Source of the DNA: Brevundimonas abyssalis TAR-001
Lineage (GTDB): Bacteria > Pseudomonadota > Alphaproteobacteria > Caulobacterales > Caulobacteraceae
Length of the DNA: 39,192 nt
Assembly: GCF_000466985.1 (NCBI RefSeq)
Contig: NZ_BATC01000021.1
Span: 1-39,192 of the forward strand
Direction of reading: 5' to 3'
Positions 8,384 to 16,635 of the stretch are shown piece after piece (positions within the stretch are counted from its first letter, which is position 1; every line of letters begins with the position of its first letter). A program made the position numbers and the translations under genes. The notes under the pieces are model-generated. The model was not told where the DNA came from, did no database searches, and saw nothing but the letters and a program-made list of their open reading frames with translations.

Positions 8384-10699
8384 ATGGGCGGGCGCAACGG
8401 ACACCTCTCCTGGCGTTTCGGGCGTCGGCTGGTCCTGATCCTGCTGGTCCTCGGCGCGGCGCAGGGACTGTCGGCCGCGGCGGAGACGCCGGAGCCGTCT
8501 CCGCCCCGCATCCTGGCGGTGCTGGTCGGGGTCTCGGACTATGGCGACGATCCGCTGGGGCTGGGCGACCTGTCGGGCCCGCGCAACGACGCCCTGCTGA
8601 TGGCCGACGTGCTGATCGAGCGCGGCGCCGACCCGGCCGACATCGCCGTCCTGACCACCCGGCCGGAGGACGCCCGCCATCAATCGCGCCACCCCGTGCC
8701 GATCACCGCCGCCCCGACCCTGTCCGCCATCCGCGCGGCCCTGGACCGCCTGATCGATCAGGCCCGGCCCGGTGATCAGGCGGTGATCCATCTGGCCGGT
8801 CACGGCTGGCGTCAGCGCGAAGCCATTCGCGGCTCGGAGCTCAGCGGCCTGGACGAGGTCTTCCTGCCGCAAGGCTACGGGATCATCGGCGAGACCTACG
8901 ACCGCGCGCGGCTGGACCCCCTCGCCGGCGTGCTGATCGACAACGAGATCGGCCGCTACATCGACCGGCTGCGCGGCCTGGGCGTGGACGTGGTCTTCGT
9001 GGGGGACTTCTGCCACGCCGGCGACGCCACCCGGGGGCGGGCGGACTTCACGCGCGCCGGACGGCCGGACCCCCGCATGGATGTGGAAGCACGCCCTTCG
9101 GACGGCGGCCGCCGCATCGGGTCCTATGCGGCCTTCTTCGCCGCCCCCGCGGGCGACCGGGCCATGCAGGGCCTGGCGCCCATCTGGGCCGACCTGTCCG
9201 CCCGCGCGCCCCACGGCCTGCTCAGCGTCTACATGGCCGCCGCCCTGTCGGACCCCACCGCCGCCACCTGGGCCGACGTGGCCGCGCGGGTGCAGGCCAG
9301 CCTGATCGAGCATGACGTGCGCGACCGGGCCGTGCGGCTGGACGCCCCGGCCCAGTTCGAGGGCGATCTGGATCGACCCATCCTGGGGCGCGGCGCGGCC
9401 GAGACCCCGCCCTGGACCGTGGGCAAGCCGGCCCTGCGCGTCATCGACGGCCGCGCCGGCATGGGCGGCCTTCGCCTGAACGCGGGCGCCCTGCACGGCC
9501 TGACCGAGAACAGCCTGGTGGCCCTGTCCGAGACCCGCGCCGGACGGGAGCGCGTGGTGCTGTACGGCCGGGTGTCGGAGGTGGAGCCCGCCCGCGCCCG
9601 CCTGACCCCCGCCGATGGTCCCGAGGCTTCGGCGGGCGACTGGGCGGACATCAGAACACCGGAAGGCCGCCCCTACACCGATGAGCGGCTCTGGTCCGTC
9701 CGCATGGTGGAGCGCGGCGCGCCCCTGACCTATCGCGTGGCGGCCGTGCCCTCCCATCCGCAGCGCCATCCGCTCGACGCCATACTGGCCGACGTCGCCG
9801 GGGATATCGGCGTCGAGGCGGTGGCCACCGATCAGGAGGCGCAGCTCTATCTGCATGAGCAGGACCGGGTCATCATCCTGTCCGAAAGCCCCGACCCGCA
9901 CGCCGCCGACGCGGTCATGGGCGAGCTCGACATGTCCAGCTTCTACCGGCTTCGCATGGCGGAGGGACGGGCCTGGCGACGGCAGGCCATCGCGGACGCG
10001 GTGCTGCGGGCCGCGCGGGCCTGGCGGGTGCGGACCCTGCTGGCGGCGCTGGACGAGTCCGCCACGGGCGCCGTCGCCGGCCTGACCGCCGAGCTCTATC
10101 TGTGGCGGCCCACAGACACCCGCCCGGGACGTTGCCCGCCCTATCATCCCGGCCACCGGGGCCTGACGGACCGCCCCCCGGCCGACGCGGCGCCGTTCAG
10201 CGCCCTGGGCCTGGATCAGGCCCAGCCGCCGGTGCTGCGCCCCTGCGACGTCATCTTCGCCCGCATCGTCAACACCGGCCAGACCAGCCTGGACGTCACG
10301 CCCCTGTCCCTGTCGCCGGACGGAACCATCTGGGCCTTGCCGTGGATGGACGGGCGACCCGCCGTGCGCTTCGAACCCGGCCGCGCCCGCATGACGGCGG
10401 TCCAGCTGGACCCCGCCCAGCCGGTCCGCATTCCGCGCGAGGAGATGGCCGTCATCGCTGTGCTGGCGGATCCGCGCGGCGGCGCCCCGGCCGGCTTCGC
10501 CCGTCTGGCTCAGCCTGGGGTGGGCGACACCGTCGCCCTGGGGCCCACGGAGACCACCCGCTCGGGCGATGTCTCCACGCCCCTGCTGGCCCTGTTCGAG
10601 GAAGCCCGCTTCGGCGCGACCCGCTCGGCCTCGGTCCCCGCTACGCCGGGCGAGGTCGCCGTGCGCCGCTTCTCCTGGCGCGTGGAGAGCGGAGACTAG
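8384..10699 (+). CDS. Exported caspase-like (peptidase C14) protein with C-terminal DUF4384-like region
   Basis: A 771-residue protein starting 4 bp after the CHAT gene. A signal peptide or anchor covers about residues 13-32. The p20-like caspase domain runs from ILAVLVGVSDYGD (about 44) to about 300. The dyad is His140 in LAGHGW and Cys210 in GDFCHAGD, equivalent to the DSCHSG motif of metacaspases and paracaspases, with Asp replacing neither residue. The middle part (about 350-430) has beta-rich segments such as LNAGALHGLTENS. The region around 620-690 (VIFARIVNTGQTSLDV, then SPDGTIWALPW) resembles DUF4384, a domain often joined to bacterial caspases. Cleavage after basic residues would be expected if it behaves like metacaspases; this is untested. 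Its physical linkage to a CHAT protease is the striking feature. Confidence 0.88.
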   Translation: MGGRNGHLSWRFGRRLVLILLVLGAAQGLSAAAETPEPSPPRILAVLVGVSDYGDDPLGLGDLSGPRNDALLMADVLIERGADPADIAVLTTRPEDARHQSRHPVPITAAPTLSAIRAALDRLIDQARPGDQAVIHLAGHGWRQREAIRGSELSGLDEVFLPQGYGIIGETYDRARLDPLAGVLIDNEIGRYIDRLRGLGVDVVFVGDFCHAGDATRGRADFTRAGRPDPRMDVEARPSDGGRRIGSYAAFFAAPAGDRAMQGLAPIWADLSARAPHGLLSVYMAAALSDPTAATWADVAARVQASLIEHDVRDRAVRLDAPAQFEGDLDRPILGRGAAETPPWTVGKPALRVIDGRAGMGGLRLNAGALHGLTENSLVALSETRAGRERVVLYGRVSEVEPARARLTPADGPEASAGDWADIRTPEGRPYTDERLWSVRMVERGAPLTYRVAAVPSHPQRHPLDAILADVAGDIGVEAVATDQEAQLYLHEQDRVIILSESPDPHAADAVMGELDMSSFYRLRMAEGRAWRRQAIADAVLRAARAWRVRTLLAALDESATGAVAGLTAELYLWRPTDTRPGRCPPYHPGHRGLTDRPPADAAPFSALGLDQAQPPVLRPCDVIFARIVNTGQTSLDVTPLSLSPDGTIWALPWMDGRPAVRFEPGRARMTAVQLDPAQPVRIPREEMAVIAVLADPRGGAPAGFARLAQPGVGDTVALGPTETTRSGDVSTPLLALFEEARFGATRSASVPATPGEVAVRRFSWRVESGD

Positions 10700-10730
10700 C
10701 TTCGCGACCGGCGGCTGCTAGGCTCTCGCC

Positions 10731-11525
10731 ATGACCGATCACGACGCTCCCGCCGCCCCCGACCGTCCCAACACCGAGCAGATGGACGCCCCCGCCTACC
10801 GGCTGGCGGCCCTGGACCAGGACTTCATGCTGGGGGACTCCATGCGCGGGGTGCGGTTCCAGCTGGAGTACGCCAAGGCCGAGGAGCATCTGCGCGCCTG
10901 GGGCGTGCGCTCCACCATCGTGGTGTTCGGCAGCGCCCGGTTCGGCGAGAACGGCGGCGGCCGCCACGGCCACTGGTACGACCAGGCGCGCCTGTTCGGC
11001 CGCATCGCCTCGGAACGTGGCGGCGCCCTGTGCCAGAACGGCGGGATCCGCGACAACGTCATCGCCACCGGCGGCGGACCCGGAATCATGGAGGCGGCCA
11101 ATCGCGGGGCCATCGAAGCCGGCGCCCCGTCCATCGGCTTCAACATCACCCTGCCCCACGAGCAGGAGCCCAACCGCTGGACCACGCCGGACCTGACCTT
11201 CCGCTTCCACTATTTCGCCATGCGGAAGATGCACCTGGCCATGCGGGCCAATGCGCTGGTGGTGTTTCCCGGCGGGTTCGGGACGCTTGACGAGCTGTTC
11301 GAGCTTCTGACCCTGCGCCAGACCGGCAAGGCCCCGCCCATCCCCATCGTCCTGTTCGACGAGGCCTACTGGCGCGCGGTGATCGGCTTCGAGACCCTGA
11401 TCGAGCACGGCACCATTTCGCCCAAGGATCTGGAGCTGTTCCGCTACGCCGACGACGCCGAGGGGGTCTGGGCGGCGCTGCTGGAGGGTGGACTACGCCC
11501 CCACGAGGACATCGCTCAGCCCTGA
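10731..11525 (+). CDS. LOG family (TIGR00730-type) Rossmann-fold nucleotide hydrolase
   Basis: A 264-residue protein with both LOG signatures: GGGPGIMEAANRGA and PGGFGTLDE (PGGxGTxxE). Members hydrolyse nucleoside 5'-monophosphates to a base and ribose phosphate; plant and some bacterial members release cytokinins. They were formerly annotated as lysine decarboxylases. This is the longer bacterial form, with an N-terminal extension reading MRGVRFQLEYAKAEEHL. It begins 31 bp after the caspase gene on the same strand, so it may be read through from that operon, though the function gives no obvious link. Its 3' end overlaps the convergent acetyltransferase gene by 10 bp. Confidence 0.9.
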   Translation: MTDHDAPAAPDRPNTEQMDAPAYRLAALDQDFMLGDSMRGVRFQLEYAKAEEHLRAWGVRSTIVVFGSARFGENGGGRHGHWYDQARLFGRIASERGGALCQNGGIRDNVIATGGGPGIMEAANRGAIEAGAPSIGFNITLPHEQEPNRWTTPDLTFRFHYFAMRKMHLAMRANALVVFPGGFGTLDELFELLTLRQTGKAPPIPIVLFDEAYWRAVIGFETLIEHGTISPKDLELFRYADDAEGVWAALLEGGLRPHEDIAQP

Positions 11526-11998
11526 AGCGTCAGCTCCATCCACACGTTGCAGCGGGCGTAGGCGGTGGGCTGGGCCTCCATGTGGCGGAAGCCGTGGGCC
11601 GCGTACAGACCGATGGCGTTGGTCAGGGACGAGTTGGTCTCGATGTACAGACGCGGCGCCTTGAGCTCGCGGGCCAGGGCGATGGCGGCGGTCATCAGGC
11701 GCTTGCCGATGCCGTGCCCGCGCAGGGTCTCGTCCACCGCCATCTTGGCCAGTTCATAGCCGTCGTCGGCCATGGCGATCAGGGCGCAGCAGCCCACGGG
11801 CCGCCCGTCGATCTCGGCCATGAGGATGTGGCCGCCTCTGTCCAGAATCTGGCCCTGGGGATCGTCCAGCACCAGCCGGTCCTTGGGCTCCACCACGAAC
11901 AGGCGGCTGATCCAGGCTTCGTTCAGCGCCGTCCAGGCCGCCGTATGACGGGGCTCGAACGGGACGATGACGACCTCGGAGACGACGGCGTCGGACAT
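11516..11998 (-). CDS. GNAT family N-acetyltransferase
   Basis: A 160-residue protein with a GNAT fold. The acetyl-CoA-binding motif A reads VDETLRGHGIGKRLM (RxxGxG/A core RGHGIG), followed by a helix and the LYIETNSSLTNAIGLYAAHGF segment typical of the C-terminal half. The substrate cannot be read from the sequence. The start codon lies just before the oxidoreductase stop in transcription order: the oxidoreductase ends 5 bp upstream, so the two minus-strand genes form a likely operon with this gene second. Confidence 0.88.
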   Translation of the reverse strand: MSDAVVSEVVIVPFEPRHTAAWTALNEAWISRLFVVEPKDRLVLDDPQGQILDRGGHILMAEIDGRPVGCCALIAMADDGYELAKMAVDETLRGHGIGKRLMTAAIALARELKAPRLYIETNSSLTNAIGLYAAHGFRHMEAQPTAYARCNVWMELTLQG

Positions 11999-12003
11999 GA
12001 GGC

Positions 12004-13083
12004 TTACTCCTCCAGAACCACCTCGCGGCGCTCCCGTGCGCTGACCAGACCCGCCTCGATCAGCTCCATCACCTCCACGGCCCGGTTCAGGGGGACGGGA
12101 CGCTGGTGGTCAGGAATAGAGGGCGAGAAATCGGACCAGACATCGCGCACGTCGCGATACAGCGCCAGATAGTCGCCGGGCGGGCCCTGGACAATCTCTT
12201 CGGTGCGGCGGCCGTCGGCGTCGACGGTGGTCAGGACGCCAGGGCGGGGGTCGACCCCCCAGCCGGGCCCGCCGGGAAGCGCGCCGGCCTTGAGCGCGTC
12301 CTCCTGCGGGTCGAGGCCATGTTTGACGAAGCCGCCGGTCTCGCTCTCCACCACGAAGCGCAGGTTGGTGGTGGACATCATGTCAGCGTGCAGGATGGCG
12401 CGGCTGTCGTCGGCGAACCGCATCACCACATGGAACCAGTCGTCGGCGCCGCCGCCGGAGCGCACCGTGGCGATGTCGGCGCTCAGGGCCACCGGGCGGC
12501 CCATGACGCGCAGGGCCTGATCCGCCAGATGCGGGCCCAGATCGTACCAGATTCCCGCGCCCGGCCCCGGCCGCTCGCGCCAGCGGTCGCGCACCTGCGG
12601 GCGGAAGCGGCTGAAGTGACTTTCGAAGCGGGTGATGCGCCCCAGACGCCGGTCGCGGATCAACTGCTGGATCGTCAGGAAGTCCGCGTCCCAGGCGCGG
12701 TTGTGGAACACGGTGAGGAAGCCGCCCTTGTCCTCGCTCAGGGTCTGCAGGGCGCGGGCCTCGGCGACGGTCACGGTGAAGGGCTTGTCCACCACCACCG
12801 CGAGGCCGGCCTCGATCGCGCGGCGGGCCAGGGGGGCGTGCAGGGCGTTGGGCGTGGCGATGACCATCAGGCCGATGGCGGGGTCGGCCAGCATCGCCTC
12901 CACATCGCCGACCACGCGCACATCCGGCAGCTCGGCGTGGACATCTTCCGGGCGGCTGGAGACCACCGTGTGCAGGGCCAGGCCCGGGGTGGCCCGGATC
13001 AGGGGCGCGTGGAAGACCCGGCCGGCGTAGCCGTAGCCCACGAGGGCGACATTGATCGCGGAGGCGTTGACGGATGCGGCCAT
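12004..13083 (-). CDS. Gfo/Idh/MocA family NAD(P)-dependent oxidoreductase
   Basis: A 359-residue protein when started at the ATG at 13083 (MAASVNASAINVALVG). An earlier in-frame start at 13152 would overlap the divergent esterase start and is less likely. The N-terminal Rossmann fold shows GYGYAGRVFHAPL, followed by VIATPNALH and VVDKPFT, where the lysine of DKP is the conserved catalytic-site residue of the family. The C-terminal part is the alpha/beta substrate domain, with GIWYDLGPHLADQAL holding the usual Asp and His. These enzymes oxidise or reduce sugars, inositols and related polyols; the exact substrate is unknown. The 67-bp gap to the divergent esterase gene should hold promoters for both. 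Confidence 0.9.
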   Translation of the reverse strand: MAASVNASAINVALVGYGYAGRVFHAPLIRATPGLALHTVVSSRPEDVHAELPDVRVVGDVEAMLADPAIGLMVIATPNALHAPLARRAIEAGLAVVVDKPFTVTVAEARALQTLSEDKGGFLTVFHNRAWDADFLTIQQLIRDRRLGRITRFESHFSRFRPQVRDRWRERPGPGAGIWYDLGPHLADQALRVMGRPVALSADIATVRSGGGADDWFHVVMRFADDSRAILHADMMSTTNLRFVVESETGGFVKHGLDPQEDALKAGALPGGPGWGVDPRPGVLTTVDADGRRTEEIVQGPPGDYLALYRDVRDVWSDFSPSIPDHQRPVPLNRAVEVMELIEAGLVSARERREVVLEE

Positions 13084-13150
13084 GGGGCGAACAGTGGGAC
13101 CGAAGCGCGGCCGACGCCAGAGCCGCCCGTAAAGTGACCGAGGAACGCCC

Positions 13151-14724
13151 ATGACCCTGACCCGACGCAGCCTGACCGGAGCAGGTGTCGCCGCCGCCGC
13201 AATGGCGGCCTTTCCCTCCGGCGTTCACGCCCAGGGCGCCCTGCCCGCCGTGCGCACCACCAACGGCCCCGTGATCGGCCGGAGGGACAGCGACATCTCG
13301 GTGTTCAAGGGTTTGCGTTACGGTGATGACACCGGTTACCGGCGCTTCCTGCCGCCCCGGGCGCCCCGGCCGTGGACCCGCCCCGCGGAGGCGTTCGACT
13401 ATGGCGCGGCCTGTCCCCAGCGGGGCGACGAGCCGAACCAGTCGGAGGACTGCCTGTTCCTGAACGTCTGGACCCCGGCCACCGACGGCGCCCGGCGGCC
13501 GGTGATGCTCTACATCCACGGCGGCGGCTATTCGACCGGATCGGGATCCCACCCGCTGTATGACGGAACCCGGCTGGCGCGGCGCGGCGACGTTGTTGTC
13601 GTGACGGTGAACCACAGGCTGAACATCTTGGGCTACGGCGCCTTCGCCCGGGTGGCGGGCGAGGGGTTCGAGGACTCGGGCAATCTGGGCCAGCTGGATC
13701 TGGTGCTGGCGCTGCAGTGGGTGCGCGACAACATCGCCGCCTTCGGCGGCGATCCGGCGCGGGTCATGCTGTTCGGCCAGTCGGGCGGCGGGGCCAAGAT
13801 CGCCACCCTGATGGCCATGCCCGCCGCCGACGGCCTGTTCCACGCCGTGGCCACCATGAGCGGCCAGCAGGTGACAGCATGCGGCCCCATGAACGGAACC
13901 GCCCGGGGCCTGGCCATGATCGAGGCCGCCGGCCTGACGCCCGCGACGGCTCATGCGCTCAAGACCCTGCCGGTGGACCAGATGCTTGCGGCTTCGGCCG
14001 CGCGCGATCCGGTGCAGGGTTATGGCGGGATCAATTTCGCGCCGCTGCTGGATGGACGCAGCCTGACGCGCCACCCGTTCTACCCGGACGCCCCGGCCCG
14101 GTCGGCGCACATCCCCATGATCATCGGCAACACGCGCGAGGAGACCCTGGCCTTCATGGGCAATGACCCCGCCAATGCGGGCCTGACGTGGGAGACCCTG
14201 CCGGCGCGGCTGACACCCGACGTCATGCGCATCGACATCGCCCCGGAGATGGTGATCGAAGGCTATCGCCGCATGAAGCCGGACTGGACCCCGGATCAGG
14301 TGCTGATCGGCGCCACCACGGCGGGCCGGTCCTGGCGCGCCGCCGTCATCGAGGCCGAGGAGCGCGCGAAACAGGGCAGTCCGGCCTGGGTCTATCAGCT
14401 GGATTATCCGGGGACCCTGCCCAACGGCCGCGCGGGGGCGTTCCACACCGCCGACATCGCCTGGCGTTCGACAATGTGACGATCCCGGAATCCCGGGTGA
14501 ACGGGCCGGGCGCGCAGGATGTGTCGAACGCGATGGCCGACGCCTTCATCGCGCTGGCGCGAAACGGCAATCCGAACCATGCGGGCCTGCCCGCATGGAC
14601 GCCCTATGGGCTGGAGCACCGCGAGACCATGCTGTTCGATGTGACCAGCCGCATGGCGAACGATCCGCGCGGCGACGAGCGGGAATTCTTCGCCCGCATT
14701 CCGTACATCCAGCCGGGCACGTGA
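13151..14724 (+). pseudogene. Type-B carboxylesterase/lipase, Tat-exported, one-base frameshift near 14460
   Basis: Starting at ATG 13151, the protein opens with TRRSLTGAGVAAAAMAAF, a probable Tat or Sec signal. Carboxylesterase motifs follow in order: SEDCLFLNVWTP, YIHGGGY (oxyanion hole), nucleophile Ser211 in FGQSGGG, Glu330/331 in NTREETL and His432 in AFHTADI. Five codons after the His the frame is lost and a stop appears at 14479. The -1 frame continues in family style (LAFDNVTIPES ... MADAFIALARNGNPN) to the stop at 14722-14724. Restoring one C in the run at 14460-14461 gives an intact 524-residue enzyme, the normal length. It hydrolyses carboxylic esters in the periplasm if intact. 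A sequencing error is as likely as a real mutation. Confidence 0.85.
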
Positions 14725-14731
14725 CCGTCTT

Positions 14732-15292
14732 CTAGTCGAGCGTCTCAACCGTCAGATTGCCGTTGGTGTAGACGCAGATGTCCGCGGCGATGGCCATGGC
14801 CTTGCGGGCGATCTGTTCGGCGTCCATGTCGGTGTGGTCGCTGAGGGCGCGGGCGGCGGCGAGGGCGAAATTGCCGCCCGAGCCCACCGCCGCCACGCCG
14901 TGCTCCGGCTCCAGCACATCGCCCACGCCGGTGACGGTGAAGATGGACGAGGCGTCGGCCACCAGCAGCATGGCCTCCAGCCGCCGCAGATAGCGGTCGG
15001 TGCGCCAGTCCTTGGCCAGGTCCACGCAGGCGCGGGCCAGCTGGTCGGGATACTGCTCCAGCTTGGCCTCCAGCCGCTCGATCAGGGTGAAGGCGTCGGC
15101 CGTGGCGCCGGCGAAGCCCGCCAGCACCTTGCCGCCCGCCAGCACGCGCACCTTGCGCGCGGCGCCCTTGACGATGGTCGGCCCCATGGAGACCTGGCCG
15201 TCGCCGGCGATGACCGTGCGGCCGTTCTTGCGCACCGCGATGATGGTGGTGCCGTGCCAGTCGGGAAAGGCGCCCTGGGGCGTGGTGTTCAT
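14732..15292 (-). CDS. hslV: ATP-dependent protease subunit HslV (ClpQ)
   Basis: The proteolytic subunit of the HslUV complex. From ATG 15292 it has 186 residues: a short propeptide ([14 protein letters not shown]) and then the mature N-terminal nucleophile Thr15 in [10 protein letters not shown]. Family segments follow: [60 protein letters not shown] and [10 protein letters not shown] second ATG at 15298 is equally possible. HslV assembles as two stacked hexameric rings and needs the HslU ATPase for unfolding. No hslU is next to it here: downstream lies a convergent esterase gene, so hslU must be elsewhere or just outside the window. Confidence 0.94.
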   Translation of the reverse strand: MNTTPQGAFPDWHGTTIIAVRKNGRTVIAGDGQVSMGPTIVKGAARKVRVLAGGKVLAGFAGATADAFTLIERLEAKLEQYPDQLARACVDLAKDWRTDRYLRRLEAMLLVADASSIFTVTGVGDVLEPEHGVAAVGSGGNFALAAARALSDHTDMDAEQIARKAMAIAADICVYTNGNLTVETLD

Positions 15293-15306
15293 GCTCATGC
15301 CACAGG

Positions 15307-15335
15307 AAATGGCGGTTTGCTCTGCCGCGATCAAG
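15307..15335 (-). promoter_or_regulatory. Possible heat-shock (sigma-32) promoter of hslV
   Basis: On the minus strand CTTGAT (15335-15330), a 15-bp spacer and CGCCATTT (15314-15307) match the sigma-32 pattern CTTGAA-N13-15-CCCCATnT closely. HslV is a classic heat-shock gene, which supports the assignment. The start point would fall near 15300, giving a leader of only a few bases before ATG 15298 or 15292. No ribosome site is seen there, consistent with leaderless or near-leaderless translation. Confidence 0.42.
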
Positions 15336-15410
15336 CCGCCGAGGATTCTGTTAAGGATATTCACCTAGCGATTGCGACACAGTTCCAGTTTCAGTGCGTC
15401 AGGAGTACCG

Positions 15411-15823
15411 ATGACTCAGCTTTGCCGAGCCATCTATATCAGTCAGGCCGTGGGCAATGCGGGGGCGAACCTGCTGTCGGTGGCCGAGATCCTGGGGGTG
15501 TCGGAGCGGAACAATCGGCGCGACAGGCTGACGGGCGTGCTTCTGTCCCATGACGGCTGGTTCCTGCAGGCCCTGGAGGGCGCGCGCACCGACATCGACC
15601 GGCTGATGACCCGCCTCCAGAAAGACCCGCGCCACACCGGCATCCGCATGCTGGGCTTTGAAACCATCCGGGAAGCGCGTTCCCGGAGTGGAGCATGGGA
15701 CAGATCCTGGTGACCCCGCGCATCACGCCGCTGGTGTCGCGCCAGCCGCTGGACGCCCTGACGGCGGGCTCGGCCTTCGCCCTGCTGGTGGCCGCGGTGG
15801 CGCAGGCCGGCGCCCAGGCCTGA
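15411..15823 (+). pseudogene. BLUF-domain blue-light sensor, one-base frameshift near 15679
   Basis: A short BLUF protein starting at ATG 15411 behind an AGGAG ribosome site. The flavin-site residues are visible: Tyr9 in RAIYISQA, Asn35 in RNNRRDRLTG and Gln53 in WFLQALEG, the Tyr/Gln pair that carries the blue-light response of flavin-bound BLUF domains. The frame breaks after TIREAR. Adding one base restores FPEWSMG, the conserved Trp/Met segment, and the protein runs to a TGA at 15821-15823, about 137 residues, the normal size of stand-alone BLUF proteins. As read, translation stops at 15713 and lacks the WSMG strand. No effector domain is attached, so signalling would go through a partner. 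It is divergent from hslV across 112 bp. Confidence 0.83.
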
Positions 15824-15867
15824 CCCGCGCAGGTGATTTCCGCCGTTCGGCGCGCTACATCACCCGC

Positions 15868-16635
15868 GTGAGCTTTTCCCCCGACGAGGTCGAACGATAC
15901 GCGCGCCATCTGGTGCTGGCCGAGGTCGGCGGGCCGGGGCAGCAGGCCCTGTCGCGCGCGTCGGTGCTGATCGTCGGCGCGGGCGGCGTGGGAGCGCCGG
16001 CGGCGCTGTATCTGGCGGCGGCGGGCGTGGGGGCCATCACCCTGATCGACCACGACGCGGTGGCCCTGTCCAACCTCCAGCGGCAGGTGCTGTTCGCCAC
16101 ATCCGACATCGGACGGTCCAAGGTGGATGCGGGCGCCTCCCGGCTGACCGCCCTCAATCCCCACGTGCGGGTGCAGGCGCTGGAGCAACGGATCACGGCG
16201 GACAACGCCCGCGATCTGGTCGCCGCCCATGACGTGGTCATCGACGGAACCGACGATTTCGAGACCCGCCTGACGGTCAACGCCGCCTGCGTCGCGGCGG
16301 GGCGGCCGCTGGTCAGCGGGGCGCTGGGCCGGTGGGACGGGCAGGTGGGGGTGTTCGCCGGGCGGCCCTGCTACCGCTGTCTGGTCACCGAGGTTCCGCC
16401 CGACGCCGAGACCTGCGCCCGCGTCGGCGTCATCGGGGCGCTGGCCGGGGTGATCGGCTCCATCGCCGCGCTGGAGGCCATCAAGCTGATCACCGGGGCG
16501 GGCCAACCGCTGGCCGGGCGGCTGATGATCTTCGACGGGCTGAAAGGGTCGGCGCGCACCGTGGCGGTGGGCGCCGATCCGGAGTGCCCCGTCTGTTCAG
16601 GTCAGGCGAACACTTCCGAGAACAGCGCCACATAG
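15868..16635 (+). CDS. HesA/MoeB/ThiF family E1-like adenylyltransferase
   Basis: A 255-residue enzyme starting at GTG 15868 (SFSPDEVERYARHLVLAEVG, the usual MoeB/ThiF opening). The nucleotide-binding loop GAGGVG lies at 37-42, followed by DHDAVALSNLQRQVLF with the ATP-contacting Asp and Arg residues. Two zinc CxxC pairs are at Cys168/171 (CYRC) and Cys240/243 (CPVC), and Cys183 in ETCARVG is in the position of the catalytic cysteine. The family adenylates the C-terminal Gly-Gly of MoaD or ThiS for molybdopterin or thiazole synthesis; which one cannot be decided without a partner gene. The last 34 bases overlap the convergent S9 peptidase gene. Confidence 0.9.
   Translation: MSFSPDEVERYARHLVLAEVGGPGQQALSRASVLIVGAGGVGAPAALYLAAAGVGAITLIDHDAVALSNLQRQVLFATSDIGRSKVDAGASRLTALNPHVRVQALEQRITADNARDLVAAHDVVIDGTDDFETRLTVNAACVAAGRPLVSGALGRWDGQVGVFAGRPCYRCLVTEVPPDAETCARVGVIGALAGVIGSIAALEAIKLITGAGQPLAGRLMIFDGLKGSARTVAVGADPECPVCSGQANTSENSAT

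Noticed and set aside
6655..8511. Long antisense frame across the CHAT gene
   Set aside because: Composition is typical of a high-GC shadow; it conflicts with a well-supported CHAT protease.
8354..10156. Long antisense frame across the caspase gene
   Set aside because: Shadow of the coding strand; no domain and no sensible start.
10731..11525. LOG gene as a fourth member of the protease operon
   Set aside because: Only 31 bp separates them, but it has no signal peptide and belongs to a ubiquitous housekeeping family; kept as an independent gene.
13084..13152. Upstream start of the oxidoreductase at 13152
   Set aside because: It would overlap the start codon of the divergent esterase; the ATG at 13083 lies directly before the Rossmann fold.
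12383..14446. 687-codon antisense frame across the oxidoreductase and esterase genes
   Set aside because: It spans two unrelated genes in conflicting frames and has no motifs.
15349..15360. CtrA-like half site TTAAG upstream of hslV and the BLUF gene
   Set aside because: Only one half of TTAA-N7-TTAA is present, which is expected by chance.
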